DNA of 64,000 nt from an uncultured Clostridia bacterium. Lineage in GTDB: Bacteria; Bacillota; Clostridia; UMGS1883. The position numbers and the translations under genes are program-made. Below are positions 56,401-64,000 of the stretch, piece after piece. The stretch is taken from assembly GCA_947626145.1 (NCBI GenBank), contig CANQRB010000007.1, positions 1-64,000 of the forward strand. The letters run 5' to 3'. Position 1 is the stretch's first letter; every line of letters starts with the position of its first letter. The notes under the pieces are model-generated. The model was not told where the DNA came from and did no database searches. It was given only the letters and a program-made list of their open reading frames with translations.

Positions 56401-59400
56401 GACGGTCTTAACTGGCGGGACCTGAACGGCAACTTCCCAGTCATTGAATCCACTATGGGTACCATGGGGCTTCGAGATCCTTACATCATCAGGAGTCATG
56501 AGGGCGACCGCTTCTACCTGATGGCCACTGATCTGGATTCCAATGGCGGCGATTGGGCCTCCTACGGCAGCGACGGCAGCAAGTACCTGATGTTCTGGGA
56601 AAGCGACGACCTTGTCAACTGGAGCGAGCAGCGCATGATAAAGGTCAGCGACGACCGCATGGGCTGCACCTGGGCCCCCGAGGCCATTTATGACGAGGAA
56701 AACGGCGAATACCTGATCTATTGGGCATCGTACAGAACCGATCTGGGCCAGAAGGTCATTCAGTGCGCCCGGACAAGGGATTTCCGCACCTTTACCGAGC
56801 CCGAGATATTTATGGGTACGGAGTATTCTTCGGTAATCGATACCACCATGATACGGGGCGGCGACGGAAAATACTACCGTTTTACAAAGGAAGAGGAGCC
56901 CGCAAGGGTGTTTATGGAAGCGGCCGACAGCCTTGACGGCCCGTACATTAGAGTTAATTCAAATATAGAGAGCATTACGGGAGTGGAGGGTCCAGGCATA
57001 TTCCGTATGACGGACGGCCGTTACTGCCTGATGCTGGACGGCTACATGGGTGCCAACGCCGGCGTGGGCTTCTTCCCGCTGGTGACCGACGACCTCGCTT
57101 CCGGCAATTTCCAACGCCTCACTTCCGGCTACAGGATGCCCACCGGTGCCAAGCACGGCGCCGTCATACCCATAACCGGGGACGAGTACGACGCCGTTAT
57201 GGAAAAGTGGGGCCCGCTGCCCCCGTCTCCCGTCGGTTCAGCCCCCGAGTACAGCTATACCTTTGAGGAGGACGGCGCCGACAGCCCGGGACAGCTCCAC
57301 GGCAGCGCAAGCATATCCGGCGGTGTCCTGACATTGGACGGCAGCGAAGGCGGATACTTCAGTCTGCCCGACGGCATTTTTGACCGACGCGACACGTTCA
57401 CCGTATCTATGGACGTCAAGGTCGACACGCCCGAGAACTTCTTCTTTACCTTCGGTGTGGGCAATAATAACAGCGACTATCTGTTCCTCCGCACCAAAAA
57501 GGACAGCCTGAGGGCGGCCCTGACCATTACCGGCAACGTCTATGAGGAAGGGGTCGAAAGCGCCGCCGCCATCGGCGAAAGCTGGCACAACTACACCGTT
57601 GTCGGCACGCCGGATAAGCTTTCTCTCTATCTGGACGGCAAGCTTATCGGCGAGAGCGCCGTCACCAAGACCCTCTATCACCTGGGAGAGGGCCTTGCGG
57701 TGAACTTGGGCAAGTCCACCTGGAACGACCCGTACTTCGTAGGCAGCTATGACAATGTCAAGGTGTTCTTCCGGGCTCTTTCCGCCGACGAGGTGGCCGA
57801 TCTCAACGACATTGAGCCCGAGGGCCGCGGCCTCACTGTGGACGTCTCCCAAAAGGGGCCGGAGATACAGGAGGATATGTATGGGATATTCTTTGAGGAC
57901 ATTAACTACGCCGCCGACGGCGGAATGTACAGCGAAGCCGTGAAGAACCGCTCCTTTGAGGCGGCTCACTGTAATCCCGACAGGCGGGAAGAGTACACAA
58001 AGATACCCGGTCAGGGCTGGACGCCCGACAGGGCTCAGGCTCAATACCTTACCGAGGCGCCCCTTAACGAAAACAACACCACATATTTACGCCTGACCGC
58101 TCAGGATGGCGGGGGCATATCCAATGACTGCTACGGCGGCTTTGCCGTCCACGAGGGCGAGAGCTTTGACGCAAGCTTTTTTGCCAGAGGCGATTATGAC
58201 GGAAAGGTGACGGTCTCCATAACGGATGGCGGCGTTGTCCTTGGCAGCTATGAATTCTCCGGCTTCGGCGGGGATTTTGAAAAGCACAGCTCCGTGATAA
58301 AGACCCATGGAAGCACCGATTCCGCCACAGTTAAGCTTACCTTTGACAAGGCCGGAACTCTCGACCTCGACATGATATCCGTAATGAGCCGCGACACCTT
58401 TAACGGCCGCGACAACGGTCTACGCAAGGATCTCGTTCAGCTTCTGGCTGACCTGCATCCGGGCTTTGTGCGCTTCCCCGGCGGCTGCGTTGTGGAGGGC
58501 TATTACCTGAACAACCGCTACAGCTGGAAGGACAGCGTGGGCCCCGTGGAGAACCGAAAGGAGAACTGGAACCGCTGGCAGACCGGCGCCAACGCCTACG
58601 ACTACTGTCAGACGCTGGGTATTGGCTTTTACGAATACTTCCTCCTCTGCGAGGACATAGGTGCCAAGCCTCTGCCTGTTCTCAGCGTGGGTATCGGCTG
58701 TCAGTTTCAGAGCGGCGAGGTTTCCGATTGGGACGACCTGTATAACATTTACATTCAGGACGCCCTCGACCTCATTGATTTTGCCAACGGCGACCCGGCG
58801 ACCGGCAAGTGGGCCAAGGTGCGCGCAGATATGGGCCATCCCGAGCCCTTCGGTCTGGAATATCTGGGCATAGGCAACGAGCAGTGGAACACCGAGCAGA
58901 ACCGGTTCTTTGAACGCTACGAGGCCTTTGAGGAGGAGATTCACAAGCTCTATCCCGACATAAAGCTCATTTCCACCTCAGGCCCCAACCCCGACGGCGC
59001 CGACTTCGAAAACGCCTGGAGCTGGCTTAGAGAGCACAGGGACGACAAAGATTTCACCTATGCCGTTGACGAACACTACTACCGGGAGCCCGAGTGGTTC
59101 CTGAACAATGTCAACCGTTATGACGGCTATGACCGGAACGGCTTCGGCGTCTTCGCCGGCGAGTACGCGGCCAACGGAGTTTACGGGAACACCGTTTATT
59201 CGGCGCTTTCCGAGGCGGCCTATATGACCGGACTGGAAAAGAACGCCGACATAGTCAAAATGGCCTCATACGCGCCCCTCTTTGCCAAGCTGGGCAGCAA
59301 CCAGTGGGCTCCGGATATGATATGGTTCAACAGCGCTCTGGCCTACGGCTCCCCCGACTACCATGTTCAGTCCATGTTCTCCAACAACAACGGCAGCCGT

Positions 59401-60669
59401 TTGCTTAAAACGGATCTGGACGACGGCCGTGGCGGCTCGGCGGTCAGCGCCGGAGTCGGCACATGGAGAACCGCGGCCAAATTCAGGAACGTGAGTGTCA
59501 CCGTTGACGGTCAAAAGACGGCTCTGTCTCTCACTCCCGGCGGCATAGGCTCCTGGAACACCTCCGGAGACCTTCTCTCCCAGACCGACGTAAGTTTGGA
59601 GGGTGCCATGGCCACCGCCTCCGTACCGTCAAAGAATTACACCCTTGAGCTCGAGGCCATGAAAATCGGCGGAGACGAGGGCTTCCTGATACCCTTCGAC
59701 TACGAGAACGACGACAACTATGTGTTCTGGAACATCGGCGGCTGGGGCAACACTGCCAGCGCCCTCCAGCGGGTGGTTGACGGCGTAAAGACTACCGTAT
59801 CCGCCACCGAGGCCGTCACGGTTGATACCGACAGGTGGTACAGCATAAAGATAGAGGTGGAGGACGGCTTTGCTCGCTGCTATCTTGACGGGACGCTCGT
59901 TCACAGCCAGAACACGGCCTGCACTCGCGGCCCGGTCTACGCTTCGGCCTCCGAGGATGACCGCACCGGCGACATTATCGTCAAGCTGGTCAACGTGGGA
60001 ACCGTCCCCGTGGACATGAATATAAATATAGCCGGTACCGATTATATCAACCCCAAGGCCACAGTTTACACCCTGACAGGTGACGGAATGGCGGCGGCCA
60101 ACACTCCGGACGACCCCGACAACGTGACCGTTGAGAAGAAAATTTTCGATGGGGCCGGCAAGTCCTTCACCTATGAGCTCGAAGGGCTGACATTCTCTGT
60201 GCTGAGGCTTCACACTAAAGAGGCGTTTGCCGTTTCGTCGGATACCGTGGCGGCAGACTTGGATGCCCTGCCGGCTTCGGTGCCCGTGAACATGAGTGAC
60301 GGCACTGTTGAGAACCTGCCTGTGGAGTGGCGTGTCCCCAAGGGCGGCGCCTTTGCCAAGCCCGGAGTTTACTTCATTGAGGGAAGGATAGAAGGTTCTG
60401 ACGTTTACGCAAGGGCGAGCATTACCGTTGCCGATATTGTGGGCTATTCCGTAAGCATCGAGGGCGATAAGGTGATCTTTACCGCCGAGGGCCCGGCTAA
60501 GGCGATCGTGGCCGCTTATGGGGCCAACGGCAGACTTGTCAACGCCGTGACCCGCGATTTCGCCGGAACGTTGGAGCTTGACCTTCCCGACGCCGCCGCG
60601 GAGGTTAAAGCCTTCATCTGGGACGGGGAGCTTCAGCCCCTCGCTCCTCCGGCTGTAAAAAAATATTAA
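53449..60669 (+). CDS. Secreted multimodular arabinan-active protein: GH43-GH43-LamG-GH51
   Basis: A 2406-residue secreted protein; the ATG at 53449 follows AAAGGAG and begins the signal peptide KKVMGLLTAAVMALGVMPGI. Approximate order: ConA-like and partial propeller (30-480), Ig-like (485-540), GH43 (545-850, ITGRADPVIYNYNGKYYFIA), Ig-like with WSSSDPAISPDGVV (870-955), second GH43 (957-1257, LRDPYIIRSHEGDRFYLMAT), LamG (1265-1454), GH51 (from 1460). The GH51 acid/base is E1811 in GIGNEQWNT and the nucleophile E1905 in VFAGEYAANG; both are present. A ConA-like insert sits in the C-terminal sandwich of GH51. The last 75 residues are the shared C-terminal module (VAAYGANGRLVNAVT, VKAFIWDGELQPL). 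It should debranch arabinose-rich side chains outside the cell. No SLH or LPXTG anchor is seen. Confidence 0.85.
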   Translation: MIKKVMGLLTAAVMALGVMPGIAVAAAPEYSASRLRAAGEELFIAPDPQDTSIFDRPVADYWPGWTVDGTHATVNYRYYGDFGDCVVQFYRDGKGTDFTKDESFFENAQSNTGKGRLIAPGDGLGRGEDFIVLDYNLKIGDAGVCYHDYYFRDAEGRLILAVRYDINGVFAAVSANDMTDLGAILERDVSAVQPFSLAFWNSDGRHTVLLEQDGNCIYTNTLDGELNGFGGIDVYIGYYNGDVTHTGIGGLKITGGSFDGMTPEKALAAIDIPYNIDGSIDLPKEIFGRKIGWSALAAAGDSTVYTTVTAEIDGKKRDFDIMFMGKNDNIAAAYTKDGDPLADSSMHLALRTADGWRELNFGLGVLFAGADLEDGTPAGTTRILKKPWLYRTAEGKIAVAATTCYIGGGNERLELWETDDLVHFTPVTGEAEGYANADRVRLTGINGKVTGLLDLTEDEAAYLEKKLGEVTNTSVDPVRVVTKPGTAVTELPGLTAHYSDGSTEVIPVEWNGSELASIDFNKAGVYTVRGRAAVADYPSPMITGRADPVIYNYNGKYYFIATDETGGQKNLYLRESDTVDGLASAQDNLIFQGRPSGDMSGCNWAPELHVIGGKLRCLFASGTRGTWDSVQSRIMTCDGDPKDIKSWSEPVRVTKADGSELITNGITLDMTYFEADGKHYYCWAERPIDALGIGNSQLVIAETDPADPTKITTAPSVIRVPSFAWDRQTATVDEGPNVLVHDNKLYMTFSGSGVDPTYRLGLLTAEVGANLLDPDSWTVSGYPVLDTVHVDGEPGPGHNSFAKDEYGRDIIVVHYMPAGTNHRNMTVRTVHYGFDGEPILYMTADRYLRPEYRDVTATVYVDDGAAGEDELELEGILARINIPNPENVRGNITLPTESEGAEISWSSSDPAISPDGVVTRGDTDKKVILTATAVKNGKTATRTYELVVKAKPAEKEKAGYLYAYFRGSVNGEQEVQQIHLAVSDDGLNWRDLNGNFPVIESTMGTMGLRDPYIIRSHEGDRFYLMATDLDSNGGDWASYGSDGSKYLMFWESDDLVNWSEQRMIKVSDDRMGCTWAPEAIYDEENGEYLIYWASYRTDLGQKVIQCARTRDFRTFTEPEIFMGTEYSSVIDTTMIRGGDGKYYRFTKEEEPARVFMEAADSLDGPYIRVNSNIESITGVEGPGIFRMTDGRYCLMLDGYMGANAGVGFFPLVTDDLASGNFQRLTSGYRMPTGAKHGAVIPITGDEYDAVMEKWGPLPPSPVGSAPEYSYTFEEDGADSPGQLHGSASISGGVLTLDGSEGGYFSLPDGIFDRRDTFTVSMDVKVDTPENFFFTFGVGNNNSDYLFLRTKKDSLRAALTITGNVYEEGVESAAAIGESWHNYTVVGTPDKLSLYLDGKLIGESAVTKTLYHLGEGLAVNLGKSTWNDPYFVGSYDNVKVFFRALSADEVADLNDIEPEGRGLTVDVSQKGPEIQEDMYGIFFEDINYAADGGMYSEAVKNRSFEAAHCNPDRREEYTKIPGQGWTPDRAQAQYLTEAPLNENNTTYLRLTAQDGGGISNDCYGGFAVHEGESFDASFFARGDYDGKVTVSITDGGVVLGSYEFSGFGGDFEKHSSVIKTHGSTDSATVKLTFDKAGTLDLDMISVMSRDTFNGRDNGLRKDLVQLLADLHPGFVRFPGGCVVEGYYLNNRYSWKDSVGPVENRKENWNRWQTGANAYDYCQTLGIGFYEYFLLCEDIGAKPLPVLSVGIGCQFQSGEVSDWDDLYNIYIQDALDLIDFANGDPATGKWAKVRADMGHPEPFGLEYLGIGNEQWNTEQNRFFERYEAFEEEIHKLYPDIKLISTSGPNPDGADFENAWSWLREHRDDKDFTYAVDEHYYREPEWFLNNVNRYDGYDRNGFGVFAGEYAANGVYGNTVYSALSEAAYMTGLEKNADIVKMASYAPLFAKLGSNQWAPDMIWFNSALAYGSPDYHVQSMFSNNNGSRLLKTDLDDGRGGSAVSAGVGTWRTAAKFRNVSVTVDGQKTALSLTPGGIGSWNTSGDLLSQTDVSLEGAMATASVPSKNYTLELEAMKIGGDEGFLIPFDYENDDNYVFWNIGGWGNTASALQRVVDGVKTTVSATEAVTVDTDRWYSIKIEVEDGFARCYLDGTLVHSQNTACTRGPVYASASEDDRTGDIIVKLVNVGTVPVDMNINIAGTDYINPKATVYTLTGDGMAAANTPDDPDNVTVEKKIFDGAGKSFTYELEGLTFSVLRLHTKEAFAVSSDTVAADLDALPASVPVNMSDGTVENLPVEWRVPKGGAFAKPGVYFIEGRIEGSDVYARASITVADIVGYSVSIEGDKVIFTAEGPAKAIVAAYGANGRLVNAVTRDFAGTLELDLPDAAAEVKAFIWDGELQPLAPPAVKKY

Positions 60670-60770
60670 ATTGGCGGTGTTTAAAAGAAAAGCAAAGTTG
60701 TAATTAACATGGTAAACGCCCTTATGAAGCCCATATTTAAGAAAGCTTTGTGATGGGTTTTGATAGTTTG

Positions 60771-60809
60771 AAAAAGCGGAGTAGCCTAATGTGGGCCGCT
60801 CCGCTTTTT
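60771..60809. terminator. Bidirectional terminator between convergent genes
   Basis: AAAAAGCGGAG (60771-60781) pairs perfectly with CTCCGCTTTTT (60799-60809). It lies between the GH43-GH51 gene (plus) and the Rpn gene (minus). Confidence 0.8.
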
Positions 60810-60824
60810 GCAAAGTAAATATGA

Positions 60825-61817
60825 TCAAGCCTGTAGCTGCTGTAAATATGATGCCCTTTCGTTTTCGGGTATCCTAAGTGCATCCATAGCCTGTTCAGCT
60901 GTGGCATGGAAGTTTTCCATCATAGCTTTAATTGCGATAAAAAGGCTCTCAGCTCTGCCCTTTGCCTCACCTTCAGCTCGGCCTTCGGCTCGGCCTTTTG
61001 CCTCGCCTTCTTCCATGCTTTCTTTCCTCATATCCTTTATAGCCTGACACATATCTATGACCTCCTTCGATTCATCAATAATTAAATCTGATTTTGTACA
61101 TTCATTCAGCAAAACTGCCGCATCCCGGCTTATGTGTGTGAAGCTCTCGTCATTCTCAATAAGCGCTGAAATCTTATCCTTGCTGGTGGAGTATTGTATA
61201 TACTTCATAACCTCACTCAGCTCGCTTTTGAGCTTCTCAAAATCTTCCTCACTCAATTCCGCCGGTACTATGAGATGCAGCCGGTAATCCTCCACAAACT
61301 TCCCGAGTCTTTCATCCGGTATCTCTATCATATCTCTGAGGCTTCTCGGTCCGTCCCATTGATCGGAGCCAAAATATACAACCAAAGTTACGACCGGAAT
61401 AAGCTTATCATCCCTGTGAATACCGGACAAAAACTCTGCCTGCGTGCCCCTGTCGCCTCCACGGCGATGTTTTGCGGCAAGTTCCTTGACCTGCCTGCTG
61501 TACTCCAAGGCGTCATACAGCATATTCCTTACCGGCATGGCATAGTGGATATCGGTTTGGGCCTCAATCCCCAAAACAAGATATGCGGCTCTGTCATCGG
61601 TCATTGCCGTAACACTTTTTATCACGTCCCGGAAACGCTGCACAGTCTGACCCGAACCGTCTGAGCCGTAGGGAATCTCTATCTCCGTGGTATCCAGCGG
61701 ACTGAGCTGTTCGGGCTTTATGACCTGCTCGCCGCCGTAAATCAGGAAGTTAAAGGCATCGACAAATATTTCGTTGTGGGACATATATCTCTTGGAAAGC
61801 GCGTCAACATTGCTCAA
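60825..61817 (-). CDS. Rpn-family PD-(D/E)XK nuclease (transposase_31-like)
   Basis: A 330-residue protein of the recombination-promoting nuclease type. The start is a TTG at 61817 behind GGGTGGTGA. Family features: the N-terminal HNEIFVDAFNFLIYGG, the nuclease-core strand YLVLGIEAQTDIHYAMPVRN (E-x-Q), then YDALEYSRQ. The second half is helical and ends in a charged repeat (EEGEAKGRAEGRAEGEAKGR), also usual for these proteins. Rpn proteins cut DNA with low specificity and promote recombination; many copies per genome are common in gut bacteria. It has a clear promoter of its own and is unrelated to the sugar locus. Confidence 0.8.
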   Translation of the reverse strand: MSNVDALSKRYMSHNEIFVDAFNFLIYGGEQVIKPEQLSPLDTTEIEIPYGSDGSGQTVQRFRDVIKSVTAMTDDRAAYLVLGIEAQTDIHYAMPVRNMLYDALEYSRQVKELAAKHRRGGDRGTQAEFLSGIHRDDKLIPVVTLVVYFGSDQWDGPRSLRDMIEIPDERLGKFVEDYRLHLIVPAELSEEDFEKLKSELSEVMKYIQYSTSKDKISALIENDESFTHISRDAAVLLNECTKSDLIIDESKEVIDMCQAIKDMRKESMEEGEAKGRAEGRAEGEAKGRAESLFIAIKAMMENFHATAEQAMDALRIPENERASYLQQLQA

Positions 61818-61855
61818 CGCAGATCACCACCCTTTCATCTTGACCTTTCATTTTG

Positions 61856-61884
61856 ATTATATCATAAAGTTTTCGAATGTTCAA
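61856..61884 (-). promoter_or_regulatory. Promoter of the Rpn gene
   Basis: Minus strand: TTGAAC (61879-61884), 17 bp, perfect TATAAT (61856-61861), 38 bases before the proposed TTG start. Confidence 0.7.
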
Positions 61885-61991
61885 GTATTTTCATAATTTT
61901 TTTACACAGCTCCGCAATAATATCTATTCCACTATTAATTAATATAGTTTCGGACTTGGGAAAGAACCATACACTGCGACACCACGGAAAA

Positions 61992-62019
61992 GGCCCCGGA
62001 GCGAGGGAACTCCGGGGCC
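61992..62019 (-). terminator. Terminator of the Big_2 gene remnant
   Basis: Perfect 10-bp arms GGCCCCGGAG / CTCCGGGGCC with an 8-base loop. On the minus strand it is followed by TTTTCC. The core matches the hairpin after the LRR gene at 2743. Confidence 0.7.
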
Positions 62020-62056
62020 GTATATTCAAAGGCGAAAGCCTTTTATTTTTGTGCTG

Positions 62057-62625
62057 TTACAGCTCAATTACCTCGCACGGGGCGTCGGGAAGAGCCGTGA
62101 CAACGTCGTTCCACAGCAAAATCTTTGCGGTTTTTGCGGCGGGATTTGCCTTCATGACAACATATGCGTCGGTCAGCTCTCTGGTCTGGGGCACGTTAAC
62201 CAAATCCAGAAGAGCGCCGTTCTCACCGTACAGGGCTATGACCAGCACCTTTCCGGTAATAACCTTATCCGCCGCCACGTCAAATACAAAGTAGTTGTTA
62301 ATGTTGGAAAATTTTGTCTTGGTAGACGGCTGAGTTGGGCCATCCGGATCGTCCGGCCCCGGCTGGTCGGGCTTGTCTGGTTCATCCGGCTCGTTACTTG
62401 CCACAGTGACAAGACAATCGGCGGTGAAGTCGCCGTCCTCGGTGGTGACGGTAATTGTAGCCGTACCCTCAGCCTTGGCCGTAACCTTACCGGTCTGGGC
62501 AACCGCCGCAACCGTGGAATCCGACGAGCTCCAGCTCAAGTTTTTGTTAGTGGCGTCGGTCGGTTCCACTGTGGCGCGGAGCCGAGGCCGCCGACGAGCG
62601 CCGTTGACAGAGAGAATAATTTTAT
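62057..62625 (-). pseudogene. Truncated 3' end of a Big_2-containing surface protein gene
   Basis: On the minus strand the frame gives most of one Big_2 domain (LRATVEPTDATNKNLSWSSS, AAVAQTGKVTAKAEGTATIT), a DEPDKPDQPGPDDPDGP linker and the shared C-terminal module (VIALYGENGALLDLV, TAKILLWNDVVTALP). Upstream of about 62600 the homology stops inside the Big_2 domain, and the formally open frame beyond that runs into the promoter and leader of the divergent LRR gene. There is no signal peptide or start with a ribosome site. It is the tail of a gene like the one at 1-2702, cut off by a rearrangement. Confidence 0.75.
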
Positions 62626-62647
62626 TGTAAATTCGTATAAAAAACAC

Positions 62648-62676
62648 TTGCATTGTTTGGCGATATGTGGTAAAAT
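62648..62676 (+). promoter_or_regulatory. Promoter of the second BspA-like gene
   Basis: TTGCAT (62648-62653), 17 bp, TAAAAT (62671-62676). Transcription should start near 62683, at the base of the leader hairpin. Confidence 0.7.
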
Positions 62677-62682
62677 GAATGT

Positions 62683-62851
62683 GCGGCACAAATGAATATT
62701 GCTTCTGCCTCGTATAAAAGCGTGTGTTTTTGTCTACTTTGATAAAAATACATGCTCCTTCTGGTACGCTTTTATACGGCAGAGCAGATTTGTGTCGCAA
62801 CAAAAACGGAGCGATGTGTTTTTTGTGTGCCGCTCCGGCGGCACACTTTTT
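62683..62851 (+). promoter_or_regulatory. Structured leader with terminator before the LRR gene (attenuator-like)
   Basis: A long hairpin pairs GCGGCACAAAT (62683-62693) with ATTTGTGTCGC (62788-62798), and inside it 62701-62723 with 62766-62785 (core CGTATAAAAGCGT). A second hairpin, GTGTGCCGC-TCCG-GCGGCACAC (62825-62846) plus TTTTT, is a classic terminator placed 29 bases before the start codon. GCGGCACA at 62683-62690 is also perfectly complementary to TGTGCCGC at 62826-62833 in the terminator stem, so two exclusive folds are possible. No known riboswitch class was recognised. Confidence 0.6.
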
Positions 62852-62879
62852 ATGTTTGACAAATGAGGAGGACAAACAC

Positions 62880-64000
62880 ATGAACAAATTCAGGAAATGC
62901 CTGGCAATGCTGGTGTGCATGGCGCTGGCGCTGACCGCCGTGCCGTGCGTGACCGTGTGGGCGGAGGAAACTTCGGACGGATTTATTTATGAAGTTTATA
63001 ACGACCATGTGGAGATAACTGGCTACACCGGCGACGCGTCCGAACTTGAAATTCCCGCTGAAATTGAGGGATTGCCTGTGACCGTCATTGACGATGATGC
63101 TTTCGATAACTGTGACAGTCTGACGAGCGTAACAATCCCCAACGGCGTTACCACTATTGGCGAAGATGCCTTTAATGGCTGTAAAAGTCTGACGAGGGTG
63201 ATAATTCCCGATAGCGTTACCACTATTAACATGGCGGCCTTTTATAACTGCCTCAGCCTTACGAGCGTGACAATTCCAGACAGCGTAACCAGCATTGGAG
63301 GTTCTGCTTTTTATAACACAGGAATATATAATGACGATAGCAACTGGGTTGATGAAGTCTTGTATATTAACAATCACTTAATTGTAGCTCGAGAATCAAT
63401 AACCGGCGACTATGCAATAAGACAGGGTACTCTTACTATTGCTGGTGCAGCCTTTTATAACTGCCTCAGCCTTACGAGCGTGACAATCCCCAGCAGTGTT
63501 GCCACTATTGGTGCCTGGGCCTTTTATCACTGCCTCAGCCTTATGAGCTTGACAATTCCAGACAGCGTAACCACCATTGAAGGAGATGCGTTTGATTTCA
63601 CAGGGATATATAATGACGATAGTAACTGGGTTGATGATGTCCTGTACATTGGCAATCGCTTAATTACAGCTCGAGACTCAATAACCGGCGACTATGCAAT
63701 AAAACGGGGTACTATTACTATTGCTGATGGTGCCTTTTGTCGCTGCGAAAGCCTGACGAGCGTGACTATCCCCAACAGCATCACCACCATTGGCGAATGT
63801 GCCTTTGAGCACTGCCGCAGTTTGACGAGCGTGACAATTCCCGACAGCGTCACCACAATCAGCGAATGTGCCTTTGCGGGTTGCCGCAGTTTAACGAGCG
63901 TGGCAATCCCTGCCAGTGTTAAAACCATTAACGGCTCTGCCTTTTGGGACTGTCGCAGTTTGACGAGCGTGACAATTCCAAACAGCGTTACCACCATTGG
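62880..64000 (+). CDS. BspA-like leucine-rich repeat surface protein (3'-partial)
   Basis: The frame runs from an ATG at 62880, behind TGAGGAGGA, to the right edge without a stop (373 codons visible). A signal peptide (CLAMLVCMALALTAVPCVTV, then WAEE) is followed by LRR_5/BspA repeats (AFDNCDSLTSVTIPNGVTTI and variants). Twice the series is interrupted by an island with GIYNDDSNWVD, VLYI and SITGDYAI, about 330 bp apart, which is common in this family. It is the same type of protein as the one at 1-2702, but with different repeat wording and a richer GC content. It should be a surface adhesin or binder. Its leader holds a terminator, so expression may be controlled by readthrough. Confidence 0.88.
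   Translation, partial: MNKFRKCLAMLVCMALALTAVPCVTVWAEETSDGFIYEVYNDHVEITGYTGDASELEIPAEIEGLPVTVIDDDAFDNCDSLTSVTIPNGVTTIGEDAFNGCKSLTRVIIPDSVTTINMAAFYNCLSLTSVTIPDSVTSIGGSAFYNTGIYNDDSNWVDEVLYINNHLIVARESITGDYAIRQGTLTIAGAAFYNCLSLTSVTIPSSVATIGAWAFYHCLSLMSLTIPDSVTTIEGDAFDFTGIYNDDSNWVDDVLYIGNRLITARDSITGDYAIKRGTITIADGAFCRCESLTSVTIPNSITTIGECAFEHCRSLTSVTIPDSVTTISECAFAGCRSLTSVAIPASVKTINGSAFWDCRSLTSVTIPNSVTTI

Noticed and set aside
62683-62798. MITE, because of long inverted arms
   Set aside because: The arms begin right at the expected transcription start, there is no target duplication, and the sequence does not resemble the element at 39208. A leader RNA structure explains it better, though an insertion is not fully excluded.
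62626-62920. Extension of the minus-strand Big_2 remnant up to an ATG near 62920
   Set aside because: That part is antisense to the promoter, leader and signal peptide of the LRR gene, shows no domain similarity and has no ribosome site. Only the part up to about 62625 is a gene remnant.
1-64000. Sortase LPXTG anchors, rRNA and tRNA genes
   Set aside because: None of the surface proteins ends in LPXTG plus hydrophobic tail and charged end, and no rRNA- or tRNA-like stretch was seen by eye.

Overview
This window looks like the chromosome of a Gram-positive anaerobe of the class Clostridia (Bacillota), probably a gut or plant-fibre degrader. The reasons are strong AGGAGG-type ribosome sites, S-layer homology (SLH) anchors, Big_2 Ig-like domains, Cu-amine-oxidase-N-like repeats, BspA-type leucine-rich repeat proteins, lipoprotein-type sugar binders without their own ATPase, and AraC regulators inside glycan loci. 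No rRNA, tRNA or CRISPR array was seen. The coding DNA is visibly GC-rich except for two AT-rich blocks (about 1-1400 and 36000-38300). The genus is not identified.

Layout. (1) 1-2702: the end of a BspA-like LRR/Big_2 surface protein containing a fresh 372-bp internal duplication, then a terminator and a decayed gene remnant. (2) 3218-15190: a tight nine-gene operon with two binding-protein/permease/permease sets, a beta-propeller-TPR membrane protein, a Yip1-type membrane protein and a DUF5696-like lipoprotein. An AraC regulator (15187-15993, minus) converges on its end. (3) 16302-35429: a four-gene surface operon with two large alginate-lyase-superfamily enzymes, a 2939-residue SLH-anchored modular giant and a 1224-residue ricin-fold/SLH-like protein. 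(4) 35627-39031: a secreted ricin-fold/LamG protein and a 58-residue peptide, followed by a MITE-like inverted-repeat element. (5) 39506-41135: two overlapping AraC-type regulators. (6) 41235-45458: a third alginate-lyase-like enzyme, a cytoplasmic GH28 and another AraC regulator. (7) 45558-48785 (minus): a 1075-residue cytoplasmic protein of unknown activity, divergent from (8) 48971-60669: GH88, GH43, a phosphomannose isomerase-ROK kinase fusion, and a secreted GH43-GH43-GH51 protein. (9) 60825-64000: an Rpn-type nuclease gene, a truncated Big_2 gene remnant, and the start of a second BspA-like LRR gene behind a leader that looks like a transcription attenuator.

How it fits together (inference). 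Secreted and S-layer-bound lyases and arabinofuranosidases cut a uronate- and arabinose-containing polysaccharide at the surface. The paired ABC importers take up oligosaccharides. Cytoplasmic GH88 removes the unsaturated uronate left by a lyase, GH28 and GH43 trim the rest, and the PMI-ROK fusion feeds a hexose into glycolysis. The three AraC genes at 39506, 40356 and 44661 lie among their likely targets. Two families of short operator-like repeats with about 21-bp spacing sit directly upstream of near-consensus promoters, so the locus can be read as a Gram-positive polysaccharide utilisation locus with at least two AraC regulons.

The most unusual points are: the two operator families; the leader upstream of 62880; the PMI-ROK fusion; a C-terminal module shared by four otherwise different surface proteins; three diverged GRDxGHA enzymes in one locus; and the ATPase-less double importer with its propeller-TPR, Yip1 and DUF5696 companions.
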